Source of the DNA: Agrypnia vestita
Taxonomy: Eukaryota > Arthropoda > Insecta > Trichoptera > Phryganeidae
Assembly (NCBI GenBank): GCA_016648135.1
Contig: JADDOH010004002.1
Span: 248,001-312,000 of the forward strand
DNA length: 64,000 nt
Direction: 5' to 3'
Of the stretch, positions 43,129 through 55,636 are shown piece after piece. A program made the position numbers and the translations under genes. Numbering within the stretch: position 1 is the stretch's first letter; each line of letters opens with the position of its first letter. A model generated the notes under the pieces. That model ran no database searches and had not been told where the DNA came from. It saw nothing but the letters and a program-made list of their open reading frames with translations.

Positions 43129-44316
43129 TATAAGTTGATATGTTGGTATGATAAATTAATTTAAAGAAATTACGCACATTGCAGGAAGTTACGGGGACAG
43201 ACAGACAGACTAATAGAGATACAGAAATCATTACAATAACAGCTGACCAGTAGGCCCATTTGCACTCATTATTTAGAACATTATTTTGGAAGCGCTTATG
43301 GAGATGTGATATTAAGTTCTGCCGGATTAATTCTGTTCGATACCAACAGACCGGCGAGCGATGAACATTCACAGAACAATCCACTTTATCGCGAAAATAA
43401 ATCCTGCTGCTGAACCACTTGAATTAATAGGATGTAAAGTGGTGCATTATTAATTGGGTATTAATTTGTCCGCCACTTCCCTTGAAAATTTTTTGGTGTT
43501 TTGTCAACATTTATTTCCGCTATTTTTCCGAGCATCATCGGATTGTGACGTTTTGATTCATTTAGCCTCAGCGGTCAGGAGCGGGCCAGCTGCGGGGCGG
43601 CACTCGACGAATGTTTAAAAACGAAGTACAGCGCGCACTTTGAGGTCGCGCCTAATAAATTCAAAATATAAAAATACACGTATTTTTGAACCAACGAAAA
43701 TGAAAAACGTTGTTGTACACATATATCTATATACATATATAAATGAATACATGGGTCGTTGAGTTTTAAAAATATATCACCACCAAAATTTTTTTTTGAT
43801 TTGAATGCCAATACATTATCTATGCTCATTCCTACATTTAAATATTAGTTAACTATCAAAACAAGTATTAAGGCTTGTTAAAAATAAGTTTAAGTTTCAA
43901 AATATTCCTATATCCAAATTCACTAGAATAATATATGAATATCTTCATTTTTAGTAGAAATTTCAAAAACATTTGAAGGCGTCCTTATAAAAAGATCTAT
44001 ATGTAGAAACAAAATTTTAAAAGAGAGAATAATACTTAGAGAAGTATATAACCACGTTCTAAGTTTTTTGGTATTTTCTAATATTCACATGCCAGTTATG
44101 GACATTAATTTTACGTTTTTTTTGTTTATTCATGTTGTTAAGAAATCCCAGTGATACCGTCGAACTGTCGGAATCCGTCATATTTGTTACTATCAGATGA
44201 ATGTAGTTGAATATACACCCTTTTCCATGTCAGAGAATTTTAGAGGTCGAGTTTCGGCAAAATTGAGTTGAAATTATGAAAAATAAAATGCCGCACATGG
44301 TACATAATGTTATATA
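43129..44316. other. unassigned
   Basis: No supported feature is found. Minor GC-rich piece at about 43575-43610. Confidence 0.3.
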
Positions 44317-45607
44317 CGAGGGCGGTCCAATAAGTACCTAGCCTACAAAAGAAAAACGAAAATTTTGGAAAAGTGGCAATTTATTTCTCAACGTAATCTC
44401 CTTTTAACTCGATATACTTGATCCAGCGAAGCTCCAATTTCTTTAACCCGTCTGAAAAATACGTTTTCTCGAGGTCTGCAATGTAGGCCTCCGTGGCGGT
44501 GATGACCTCCTCATTCGACTCAAATTTCTGACCGGCGAGTGACTTTTTCAAGTTTGGAAACAAAAAGAAGTCGCACGGGGGCAAATCTGGAGAATACGGT
44601 GGATGGGGCAAGAGTTCGTTGCCCAATTTGACCAATTTGGCCGTGGCGAGGGCGGAGGTGTGAGCCGGTGCGTTGTCGTGGTGGAAGAGCACTTTTTTCT
44701 TCGCCAAATGTGGCCGTTTTTTCTGCAATTCGGCATCGAATCGGCCCAATAATTCGGCATAGTACAGCCCTGTGATCTTTTTGCCTTTCTCCAGGTAGTC
44801 GATGTAGATCACACCTTGTGAATCCCAGAAAACGGTGGCCATCACCTTTCCGGCCGATAGGACAGTCTTCGCCTTCTTCGGAGCATGTTCACCGGGTGAA
44901 GTCCACTGTTTCGACTGTTTCTTGGTCTCTGGTGTGTACCAGTAGATCCATGTTTCGTCGACGGTCACGAAACGACGTAGAAACTCCTTCGGATTGTGCT
45001 TAAACAGCGTCAAACACTGCTCTGAAGTAGTCTCGCGGTTTCGCTTGTTGTCCGGAGTGAGCAAACGCGGCACCCATCGCGCCGACAGTTTTCTCATGCC
45101 CAAAATTTCATGCAGGATATGACCCACGCGGCCTTTTGAGATGCCTACTGTCTCAGCTATCTCGCGCACCTTCAATCGGCGGTCTGCTAATACGAGGTCG
45201 TGGATTTTTGTTATGTTTTCCTCCGTGGTAGCCGTTTTCGGGGCACCTGGGCGTGGCTCATCAAAAACCGATGTGCGACCACGTTGAAACTCATTAAACC
45301 ATTTTTTGACAGTCGCCATCGAAGGAGAAGAGTCACCATACACAGCATCCAAGCGCTCTTTGATTTCGCTGCGCGATTTCTTTTCCAAAAACAAGATCGA
45401 ATCACCGACCGATATTGCTCTTTTTCCATTTTTCTAAAATCCGCGGACACGCCCACTTCCACACGCGGTCAAAACAAAACTACTAGTCCGATTCGACTGA
45501 AATTTTGACAGTAGTCGTCTACGAGAATGTACTATACGATAGTAAATTTCTCTTGCGATAGTAGCACCAACGGGCGGTGAGGCTAGGTACTTATTGGACC
45601 GCCCTCG
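44317..45607 (-). mobile_element. mariner transposon, nearly intact
   Basis: 1291 bp with perfect 28-bp terminal inverted repeats (starting CGAGGGCGGTCCAATAAGTA) and TA duplications at 44315-44316 and 45608-45609. A single transposase gene lies on the minus strand. The perfect ends and near-intact gene mark it as one of the youngest insertions here. No MITE derived from these ends is seen in the window. Confidence 0.9.
44381..45429 (-). pseudogene. mariner transposase, one frameshift
   Basis: Main frame 45394-44381 (337 codons from a TTG): helix-turn-helix region (SMATVKKWFNEFQRGRTSVF and VREIAETVGISKGRVGHIL), WVPRLL linker (107-112), and a DD34D catalytic domain: VTVDET (Asp 146), FHHDNAPAHTS (Asp 240), YSPDLPPCDFFLF (Asp 275), 34 residues between the last two. 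The usual start (MEKEQYRSVIR) is at 45429 in another frame; loss of one T near 45396 separates them. Without it the protein would have the normal mariner length of about 345-350. It cuts and pastes the element in the nucleus at TA. Confidence 0.9.
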
Positions 45608-46440
45608 TATATACCAGTTTTTTTATATTTTATTTATTTTTTAAGGTAGGTAATATAACACTCCTGTATATTTACTAGTATTTTACACTTTACATTCTAC
45701 AATCTACTACTAATATACTATCTACATATTTACATTTATATATGCTATAATATCATACATTCTCTAATACTCTAATACATCTTAGGCTCTACAAATCTAA
45801 AGGTACTATTTTTACAATATTTATAGTATTTGTATTTAAAATCATTCATCTTATTTACATTTCAAATTTTCTGGCATCTCATCATATATTTTTACACCTC
45901 TGTACATTAGACAATTCTGTGTAAATACTTTTTTCTTACATGGTAATCTTATTCTATTTCTATTTCTGGTATTATAGTTATGTACCTACATCACTATTTA
46001 CGATAATTTTGTTCAAAAATATTTTGGTACTTTTTACTGATAATTTTTGTACAAATATGGGAACGTTATATATATGAATTTTTTTAAATTCCCATCTAAT
46101 TAAGTGCTCTTCTCATTTCTTCAATTCTGGTGTATTTATTTTTTTCAATATGATGTTCATTGCCCTGTTTTGCATCACTCGTAGTTTCTTGATGTTTCCT
46201 TCAAATACAATTCTGTAGCGCAATAGTTTATGTGAGAAGTACTTATAGTTTTGTATATTAACTCTGCACTATTTTTACTTATTTTTTTTTCTCAATCTTC
46301 CAAGAATTTTTTTTTTGATATTTTTTTTAAAACATTCAAAGTTTGCTGCCAAAGTTAATTTTGAATTTAAAGTAATACCTAGGTATCTAAATATTTAATC
46401 TCATTCACCTTTTCAATAAGATCATTGTCAATATTTACAT
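45608..46440 (-). pseudogene. LINE reverse-transcriptase C-terminal remnant
   Basis: Minus frames from about 46405 encode EIKYLGITLNSKLTLAANF, KYIKKKF, LLRYRIVFEGNIKKLRVMQN and RAMNIIL, the post-palm YLG and 'Q-NRAM-IL' blocks of Jockey/R1/CR1-like LINEs. Stops accumulate toward 45640. Very AT-rich, old. Confidence 0.6.
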
Positions 46441-47370
46441 TAAATCATTAAACCAATAAAATAACTTTATGTCATGATATACTATATAGAACCTTTTTAT
46501 AGGGAAGCCTTCATTTAATAATACTTTAAACTCTTATTTATAACTTTAATTTTACACTTTTATTAACAACTTTACCTCACAACATACCTGAAAATGCAAC
46601 AAATATATTTATTTTCTTCATAAACCTTAATGCAAATGCTTGCATTTCAAAAGCAACATAAATCCATTTTCTGGTTTCGAAATATTCTTATGTCTATTTT
46701 AAAAGTTAAAATAACTAAAAAAATTATATAGGTTATGTTATTTGAATGTTTATTTTTTATTACCTTTTCCATTAGATTTTATTTCATATTATTATTCATG
46801 TCATAAATAAGATGTAAAACAATTTTTTCTAATTTGCCAAAAAAGTTCATGGCGTTAGGGAGGTTTGATTTTCAACTATTCATATTCACGAGTGCGATTT
46901 TTTTATCACACGTTTTTATCACGATATATTTATCACACAACTACTCTTGCGCACAACTACTGTTTTCTTCAACTTTTGTAATCCGTGTGACATACTACTT
47001 CAGAATATTAACATTCAACATGTATATTTAACAATTTATATTTAACAATATATATTAAAAAAAAGAAACTTGAAAATATTAAATCGGCGTTTCTACAGTT
47101 ATTTTTCCATCGTGATGTGGTGATGTAGGTTTTTGATAGATCTTTTGAATTTGTTCTTGCTACTAGGTCTAGTCTTAGCCCTAATTAGTTCTAGGATTAG
47201 TTCTGGTTGACGGATCATTAAAATATTTAATTTCTTTATAAGAATTAACGATGCAACGCAGCTAACATATTGAATTTTAAAATATCTAAATGAATTTTTA
47301 CTCAACATGACATAAATTTTAATTTCCATTTATTTTATTTCCATTGTGTACGGTTTATATATAATTTTAT
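46441..47370. other. AT-rich, nothing recognised
   Basis: No supported feature is found. Confidence 0.3.
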
Positions 47371-47740
47371 CATCATCATCATCACTCTTAGCTCTACAAC
47401 CCCTGGTGGGTCTTGGCCTCCTCAAGAGTCTTCCTCAACTCATCTCGGTTTAGTGCCAGCTCTTTTCAGTTCAGAAGCTCCAAGGCAGAAATGTCTTTGA
47501 GGACGTTGTCGCCCCATCTTAATTTTGGCCTTCCTAAGCTCCTTCGCCCTATCGGCCTTGAGTTCAGCAGGGACTTTGGTGCTTGATGCTCGGTCATTTT
47601 CTCCACATGACCCAGCCACCGAAGTGTTCTCAGTTTTATAAATTTTGTGACATTTAGCTCCTTAAACAGTATAGAGCTCATTGTTGTAACGTCTGCGCCA
47701 AAGTCCATTTTCTAGAACCGGTCCGAAGATACGCCTCAAA
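47371..47740 (-). pseudogene. RTE-3 LINE C-terminal fragment, copy 2
   Basis: Minus frame FGADVTTMSSILFKELNVTK, LRWLGHVEKMTEHQAPKSLL, GRRSLGRPKLRWGDNVLK matches 25535-26190. The tail is (ATG)n at 47371-47385. Truncated near 47740. Confidence 0.8.
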
Positions 47741-48489
47741 ATTTTATACGTGCTGCTAACTCGATATGGTACAACAGTCCATTAATATTTTAAAATATTG
47801 CGCAAGTCAGGGCATTAGCTTACAAGTTCGATGTACCAGTTATTGCAATAATTCAAATTTATCGTGCAATCCATCGTTCCCCATCAATCTGCAAGGTTCG
47901 TCAACAAAAGCTTAATTTTGCATTAGACGTATCCGCATTTCTAAATTTCTAACCCTGAGCAAATACTTGGAATAAGTAACAATATTTTTTCGGTACGGCA
48001 TTATTTTTAATATCTTGAATGGTGTCTCAGTATCTTTATCCTCGGAATCTTACTTTGCCGGCTGCCTTAAATTTGCATCTCACGCTAATAGCTCGACATT
48101 GCAGACCTAATGTTGCTTGTGTGGTGAATTTGTTATAGATTTGTCAGCAGCCACACGTTGTCAACTATTTTGAAATATCATTTAAAAAATGACGTTTTTA
48201 AACAAATATATTAATACACAATTTTTTTTTATGTACGAAATACAAATAAACAAGTATCTAATGAAAAAAAGTAATTCGCAAATATTACATTATTAATAAT
48301 AAACATAAATTTTAAATCTTAATCATATAATATTTTAGGATAACCTTCGTCTGTTTGCAATGTATGCGATGCCTGAATGGTTCTAAGGGCACATTAAAAG
48401 AATTTCTAGGCTTATCTTTTTATAGTGAATAATAATAATTATAATAATAATGATCCAATCAGAAGTGGTGGGCGGTAAGCGGATATTTC
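47741..48489. other. AT-rich, nothing recognised
   Basis: No supported feature is found. Confidence 0.3.
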
Positions 48490-48505
48490 GGGTGGGTGGG
48501 GTGGG
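48490..48505 (+). other. G-quadruplex motif
   Basis: Four G-tracts separated by single T (GGGTGGGTGGGGTGGG), with more GGG at 48511 and 48523. Single-nucleotide loops make this a very stable predicted parallel quadruplex on the plus strand. Confidence 0.75.
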
Positions 48506-48959
48506 TATTAGGGTATTGTAGTGGGTGTACCCGCACCCAAACTCTTCAAACTGAAGTAAACAAGTGGTAACAAAAAAACTGGCGTGGAGTGCGAAGCACT
48601 TTCCTTTCTACTGTGTTTTGTACGGAGTACTGCATTTTTTTAAACATTGTTAGCTTTGTAATTTATTAATCGTAATTAATAAATAATTTTGTTTGTGTTG
48701 TTTTAGGAAGATATACATATTTAAAATATACGATACCAAGTAAATTAAATTTAATTTCATATCTTTTCACAAAAAAATATGATACAAAATTTTAGAGCTA
48801 TGAGAAAAAGTGAAGAATTTCGCTCGCATTGCCAGAGGATCGTCTTAAGGGTGTTAATGCTATGTATGCGCGGTATAAATGCCCTTTTAGTAGATTTTAT
48901 AGTAGCGACCCTTGTCGTCATAGGGGATGCAGGAAATTAACATTAAACTGATTTTTTAT
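48506..48959. other. unassigned
   Basis: No supported feature is found. Confidence 0.25.
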
Positions 48960-49140
48960 TTTTATTTATTTATTTAAAAAATCCTTGTTTACAAATAAGA
49001 TACTTAATACTAATTTAACAATAAAACATAAGATAAAACATAAAATAAATTACACATTTTTTTTGTTTTGTTTAATTTGTGGATTATGCCACTCTACTAG
49101 GCTACGCCTGTCCCAGAGTGGCGTTATAGAACACAATTAT
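48960..49140 (-). repeat. LINE 3'-end-like repeat with (AAAT)n tail
   Basis: On the minus strand a hairpin CCACTCTGGG...AGAGTGG precedes an AT-rich stretch and (AAAT)n at the left edge, as in LINE 3' UTRs. No coding. Confidence 0.4.
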
Positions 49141-49983
49141 AATATTTTTTCGAGTTCGTCAGTAGTATTTATTTTCATAAGGTAGTTATTATGTATCTAC
49201 AGAGTATCAAGTGGAATGTTAGCATGAATGATGCATATATATATATATAATATAATTTTTTTTTCGATAAACTGTACAGCAATAACTCAATCGATATAGA
49301 AGATAAAACTACAAAAATTAATTCTGAAATAAACATCGGTGACTGCCACTCACGGAATTAGGAAAGAGTTGCGAATGGCCATTTGAACATCTCTGATTCT
49401 CAGGGAGCACTGCAACCGATCCGCTCATTAAAATATGTAAATTATTCTGGAACGTTTCTCTTCAGGAACACATCTTAGCCCCATCCCGCGCAGGGCACCG
49501 GTAGATTTGTGAAAGTTCCGCGAATCATTCTCATTATTTGTAGATATGTATAATTGGTAACAATATCAGTTTTATTTGTGACATTGTTTGTAAATGCGGA
49601 CATGCTTGTTCGGTCTGGTGACAAGACCTCACCAAGTGACTAGAGGAGAGAAGGATCGAGGATGGAGGAGAAGGAGGAGGCGTACAGTATGTATAACCAG
49701 GATTGATTTTGGAATATTCTATTATCGCCCGACTTCTTTTTTTATATGGAGCCAATGGTGACGCAAATGTACTTGAAATATACTTATTCGCGTGAAACCC
49801 TCTGCGGTTGACCTATAATTAATTTTTTGTTAATAAAGGGACACAACTGCACGTAAATTTTAAATTAATTACTATAAAACTTGAGAAAGTTATACATTTG
49901 AGGATATATAAAAGTTAATATTCCATAGAAATCCGGAGATTACATAAGTACATTAATTACAAGATGATATAATTACAGATATT
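49141..49983. other. unassigned
   Basis: Short TA run near 49235. A purine-rich block, GGAGAAGGAGGAGG, at about 49665. Confidence 0.25.
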
Positions 49984-51090
49984 CTTCTTCTTCTTCTTCC
50001 TTAGCCTTTTTCCCTCCAGTGTTGGATATAGGCCTCTTCCATTTTCTTCCACTTATCTCTATTTCTCCCCCTTCGCATCCAGGTTCGTTCTTCCTGCTTG
50101 CTGGACAATGTCGTCAGACCACCTTTTGGGAGGTCTTTCGACGCTTCTATTTTTCGTCCAGGGCCTCCACTGTAGGATTCTGGGTGCCCATCTAGTATCC
50201 TCCTGTCGAGCCATATATCCAGCCCAAAACATTTTAGTTTCGCAATACGGTCCATAATATCGGCAACTTTTGTTCGGCGTCTTATTTCTTCATTTATGAT
50301 TTTATCTCGAAGGCTCACGCTGAGTATTTTCCTTTCCATGGCCCGCTATGTACATTTAATTTGTGTATGCTTTTTTCTATTAGTGTTGCTGTTTCTAGGC
50401 CATATTTCAACATCGGTAGAATACATGTATCGAACATTTTTCTTTTCAGGCATACTGGGATTTCTTTATTTTCAAACAAATGTTTCAATTTACCAAATTC
50501 TGCCCAGCCCAGACCTATTCTTCTTGGTAGATCTGCTGTTTAGTTTTCTTTAAGGTTCACATACTCGTCAACTGTTTCTATTTCCCAATTGTTTATTATG
50601 AATTTGTGTTTGGATGTGTTTAAAAATTTTGTTTTTTGGACTTTCATTTCCAAAACTTTCGACAGCGAAAAGTTTGGAAATGAAAATACAAAAAACAATT
50701 TTTTTTACCACATCCAAACACAGCATCGAATGCGATGCTTCTTGCGGTTCTCTGGTCACAGATTCTCTTACATTATTGCTAACAATCACTATATCGTCTG
50801 CAAACCTGAGGTGGCTCAGAGAGGTGCCGTTTGTCTTTACTCCTTTATTTTCCCAATTTAGGTTTTTGAAAATGTCTTCCAAGGCAAGTGTAAAGAGCTT
50901 TGGTGAGATAGTATCACCCTGTCGCACATCTTTTCTGATTTTGAAGCTTTCTGTCTTCGTGTCTTCATCTATTGTCATGCTCATGGTTGCATTTTCATGT
51001 ATGTATTTTATCAGTCTCGTATATCTTGAATCGGTTCGTTCATTTTCGAGGGCTTTTGTGATCGCCCACGTCTCAATTGAATCGAATGGT
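49984..51090 (-). pseudogene. RTE-2-like LINE, truncated copy with palm motif
   Basis: Minus frames encode TESFKIRKDVRQGDTISPKL, LRFADDIVIVSNN (palm FADD), then MERKILSVSLRDKIINEEIR, RRTKVADIMDRIAKL and WKKMEEAYIQHW, ending in (AAG)n at 49984-49998. The fingers and endonuclease are missing. A 57-bp-armed palindrome (50605-50722) interrupts the coding just after the palm. Confidence 0.8.
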
Positions 51091-51645
51091 ATGAAATCAA
51101 CATTTATTTACTTGGTTCTGTATATTTTAAATACGTATATTTAAAATAAACGACACAAACAAAAATGTTTATGAATTACCTATAATACTTACAGAAATGT
51201 AACCTCGAATATTTAAAATAATTATGGTACACAAAAACTTTCATAAAAAACGATCAAAACATCCACAAACTCGCATGTAAACAGAATCTGACAGCTGAAA
51301 AGAATTCAATATAGTTTATTTATTGTGAAGTTGTTCCTTTTCAAAAAACGTGTGTATTTTCACAAACAAAATTGTTTCAATTTTTAACTCTAAAAAGGAG
51401 TTAAAAATTGAAATACTCTAGTATAACGTTAATAATTCGGAAGAATGTCATGTGCACACAAAAATTAGATTGTTTTAAAAACTTCCATCAAAAATATAGA
51501 TATCTCATTTACCAACGGCGACATCTGTACTGGTTTATGGAAATGATAAATTTATGGCAAAAAAATGCAAGTCACATATGAAACAAGGTGTGCAAGTTAA
51601 ACATGTGTATATACAACTTCCAAAAAAATTATAGACGTGGTAGTA
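51091..51645. other. AT-rich with one long perfect hairpin
   Basis: 51375-51390 and 51398-51413 form a 16-bp perfect stem with a 7-nt loop. No other feature. Confidence 0.5.
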
Positions 51646-51793
51646 TATTATGGGTGGAATTGTGAACGTTATATTGTATAAAGTGATCCCTTAAGCCAGC
51701 TGTACAATACGTCGTAAGTCCGATTAAAAAAGAATTTAACTTTCCCTAATAAAAAATAACTTATCTCTGTGAGACATCTATAATATACATCTA
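51646..51793 (-). repeat. dispersed repeat R-C, copy 2
   Basis: Inverted match to 32624-32790 (TGAGACATCTATAATATACA, GATCCCTTAAGCCA, ATGGGTGGAA). Confidence 0.6.
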
Positions 51794-52604
51794 GAGTTTT
51801 AATGGTAGCAATTAAAAAACAAAGTCATCAGTCAATTCGAATACGAGTATTTATTTCAGATCTCTGGTATTCGATGTATTGTATGACAAAGCAAATAAAA
51901 TGACAGAGTAAAATCACAGTTAAATAATACAATAATATACTGAGGTTTATTTGATAGTTTTACAGGCGAAATGGCTTACACGATTATTGCTTGTTACTAG
52001 TTCAACGATCAATCATGGAATGAGTCGAAGATAGAAGGCGCAGGCGGCATAGAGCCGCACTGCCAATTCTGGGCTTCTGACTGGATGGCTTGTTACCCGT
52101 CAGCCAGATGTAACTTTCAGTAACCAAAACTTGTGTAACAAAAAAAAAGTTGATGTAACTCTCCATCACAATATTATGCTTTTGATAAAATACTTCTAAA
52201 ATACACAAAAATGCTTTCAATCAATTGTGATCAATTGTGAAATTGGCATTCTCTGTAAGATAATCATATTCAAACTCGCCGCCTTGTATTCCCCCACTCT
52301 GATATTCATAATATAATTTTTTATACAAAAATAACACTAACCGTTGATTCAATCTGATATATTATTAACACAACTCAAACGTTACTCTTTATTTTTATTT
52401 CTTAACTTATCAATTATCAACATTAATGATTCTGATAGATAATCCAAGTGAGTAAAACGTAGAAAAATTTGATGAGAATTAGGAAAATTGTAATTTAGAA
52501 ATTAGGAACAAAACAACATGTTAAGGTGAATAAAATTATCTATTTATGTCATAAATATCTCTCCAATAGTAGATTATCTTAAACAATAATAGTAGAAGAA
52601 GAAG
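51794..52604. other. AT-rich, nothing recognised
   Basis: No supported feature is found. Confidence 0.3.
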
Positions 52605-52915
52605 ACATTTGGTGAATATCATAAAGTATAATGAACCTTCAATCCCTTTGTCCCGTGTTCCCCGCGCCACGCGCGCCGCATCAATACAACCCGACGCGCG
52701 ATGCAGTGGAGAGTACTTATTGTTAAACTTTCCACTTGTAGGGCATAACTTCACGTCGATTTATGATTGGTCGGTAGCCGGCAGATTGGCAGGAGTTACT
52801 GCCCTTGCAACCAATAAGTTTCTACCGTTTGGCGCGCGTACTCTTCGGTATGAAGGCAAATTTAAATTATTATCGGTGCCGTTGATTGTGAAGAGCGATA
52901 ATTGCCCGTAAGAAT
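52605..52915. promoter_or_regulatory. CpG-rich island, promoter or exon candidate
   Basis: CCCCGCGCCACGCGCGCCGC at about 52660 followed by CCAAT-type motifs (GATTGGTCGG at 52766, ACCAATAAG at 52810) in unique-looking, GC-rich DNA. A plus frame is open through 52908 and meets GTAAG at 52909. It may be a 5' region of a host gene, but no TATA box or known protein is visible. Confidence 0.3.
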
Positions 52916-54387
52916 GAAATAAATAATTAACAATAACGCACTTATATGCAATATTGCGACTGGTGAGGATACGAGGCGAGGAAAATTACACGATACGCAT
53001 GACAAAACACAAAAAAAATACAAGAACATTTCAAAAATATCACATGAATCACTACAAAAACAGAGAAATCCTGAATTGAAAAATTTAATAGAAAAATTGA
53101 TGCAAATCAATATGCACACGAACGTGATACAAAAGGTAAAAATAGAACATTTAGGAAATAGTCGAAATCGAAAAATCTATGATCTACAGTGCAATGAAGA
53201 TTTTTAATCAAATGGCAGAGGAAATGATAAAGGAACAAAATATATCTAAATTTAAAATAAAATTTTAGATAGATGGAAATAGGTTAGATTATAAATATTG
53301 TTTGTTTATATTGGAGATTAATATGCTTTATATATCACCTTACGTACCTTACTTTTACATACATAGATACTTTCGTTATATTTGGTTGTACGTATGTTTA
53401 TATAGAAATGGCAATTTTTTAATCTGGGGCCATCAAGTACTTTCAAATTCGTTATAAATATTATCAATAAAAACACGAAAAAAGGTCCTGCATTTGTAAG
53501 TCTAGTCTGGCCCATGGCAGTGTGACAAAATACGTAAAACTTTCACTAGATGATTTCTACTCTTTTACTGTAGCTTTCACAGTTGAGTGACCAGATTACG
53601 TTACTGTTATCTAGCGTACTGCGGACATTCGTTAAAAGTTATTATAACTTGAGTATTACCGAACCGCTTTATAATCTACGTACGTAGACCATTCACAATT
53701 CATTCACAATTCATTTTCTTTTTTGCTACTTTATGTATTGTTAGTTTATCTTCTAGTTTAATTTAACATTCGTTTTTACTTTCTTTTCTTTTTGGCACAT
53801 TTTGTACACATTGGCACATTGTTTATTTATTTTCTAATTTTATTAGATTTTTTCTTTTTGTTACTTTCTTCACATATGGCTAATTTTTATTACGTTAAAT
53901 TTTATTTTTTATTACATTACTTTTACCCCAAGAAACTTTACTGGTCACATAAAGATTATATGTATAGTCATATTATGTATTGAATTTATCTGTTTCCTTA
54001 AATAAATAAATAAATAGAATAAAAATAAAAAAAACAATGCATCCTACAAAATATACATTTTTTGACCATATTGTCTATGTTTTGTCCACACGAATTCTTA
54101 AACTTATATAACATAATATATATAACAAAGTCCTAGATCTCTCGCGCAGTTTATCCGAGTTACTGCTGATGGCGTACTTCACATTGAAAATGAACTTTAT
54201 AAATCAAAACGGGTATTAATTTGCTTAACAATATTATTTTTACTAACTCACCTCCTCTTTTCTCAATATTCCCGTTACAACCACTCTTACACTAGCTTTA
54301 GCTCATTTTTTCAGTACCCAATCAGTTAATCAATTGTATCTGAACCTATATAACGTAAAAATACTATATTTAAAAATACTCAGTTAC
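52916..54387. other. AT-rich, nothing recognised
   Basis: No supported feature is found. Confidence 0.3.
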
Positions 54388-55584
54388 AAATACTATATTT
54401 AAAAGTACTATATAAATATAAATCTCCTAGCCTTGGAAGATCGAAGAAAATTAACAGATTTAATATTCCTTTTTAAAATATTACACTCAAATTTCGACTG
54501 TTGCAAACTCCTGAATAGTATTAATTTTAAAGTACCTAACCGTAGGACCCGCCAAAACATGCTGTTTTATTGTGACAATTCGGACACAAACTATCGTTCA
54601 AATTCTAGCATACCTCGGATGCACAAACTGGGCAATGAACTACCTACATATGTCGACATTTTAAATCTATCTCTCTCAAAATTTAAAAAATCATTATATG
54701 ATCATTTCTTTTCAAAATATTAAATTTTTATATAATGTCTTAAATTTTTTATATATACCTGGCTATTCAAATTTAATATTGCTATATTATCGGTGAGTAA
54801 AAATTTCTGAGATCACTACTTTACACTTTTTTGCATATATACTTTTTACATATATGTCTAACCTCATTATGTTTAAACTATGTATATTAGGTCCTTACAT
54901 ATGAAATTGGCGTTTAGTATGGGAGGAACATAAAGCCGATTTTTTTTAATTATAATATATTTATTTAATCAAAGTATGTACCATTGCTATCTTTGCACTT
55001 TTGCCATCTCATAGGTAGTTCATCGATCCCTTTACTCAAAAAACCATTCGGACGGGAATCAATGAAATATCCAGAACGAAAACGTTGGAACCAAAAACGC
55101 ACTGTGTTTTCTTTTGCGGCACCGTCACCATACACATCATTAATCCTTCGAGCCGTTTCTGCAGCACTGGTGCCACGGTGGAACTCGCACTCGAAAATAA
55201 CGCGATATTTCAAGTTTTTCATTTTGTAAACTGAGTGACGCAAAGAAAAAAACAATTGAGGAAAAAACAAATGAATTATAAATTTCAGAATACAAATACA
55301 TGAGTAAATAGCTGTATAAATTTGGATTTGGAATTCCTAACCAAAGAGAAGATATTTGAGATCAAATTTGCCAGTACGGCAAAACGCCAATTTCATATGT
55401 AAGGACCTAATATATACTTTTTTACATTTATACCCTTTATTTTTCTTTTACATTTAATCATTTGTTGTATTTTAATTATGTATAAACCTGTTGTAAAAGG
55501 CTATTAAGCCGTGTAATTAATAAAATAAAAAAATAAATAAAATAAAAATAAAATAAAGTTATAAATACTATATTTAAAAGTACT
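54388..55584 (+). mobile_element. LINE 3' end with 22-bp target duplication and nested mariner
   Basis: Identical 22-bp copies (AAATACTATATTTAAAAGTA then CT) flank the insertion at 54388-54409 and 55563-55584. The plus frame 54433-54723 reads LEDRRKLTDLIFLFKILHS, DCCKLLNSINFKVPNRRTRQ and SIPRMHKLGNE, the conserved C-terminus of Jockey/CR1-type reverse transcriptases. The 3' end has an (AAAATA)n tail at 55520-55555. A mariner derivative sits in its 3' UTR. Confidence 0.8.
54887..55410 (-). mobile_element. mariner deletion derivative
   Basis: Perfect 29-bp inverted ends starting TTAGGTCCTTACATATGAAA, with TA at 54885-54886 and 55411-55412. The minus frame (from MKNLKYRVIFECEF, about 55220) keeps the first helix-turn-helix (TSAAETARRINDVYGDGAAK, TVRFWFQRFRSG), then jumps to the transposase C-terminus (FLSKGIDELPMRWQKC, SNGTYFD). 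The whole catalytic domain is deleted in frame, leaving a small DNA-binding-like ORF. It must be mobilised in trans. Confidence 0.85.
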
Positions 55585-55587
55585 CAC

Positions 55588-55636
55588 TTCACCTGTCGAT
55601 GAGAGATTCTTTTACTCTCGAAACTTTATTAAATTA
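55588..55636 (+). ncRNA. hammerhead-like motif, altered core
   Basis: CUGUCGAUGA, then GAGA/UCUC stem II around a 9-nt loop, then GAAAC. The core has two extra bases and no stem I is clear. It lies 4 bp after a LINE target duplication. Confidence 0.3.

Noticed and set aside
45211..45462. 83-codon minus frame overlapping the mariner transposase start
   Set aside because: Only the MEKEQYRSVIR start is meaningful; the rest is the transposase read out of frame after a one-base loss.
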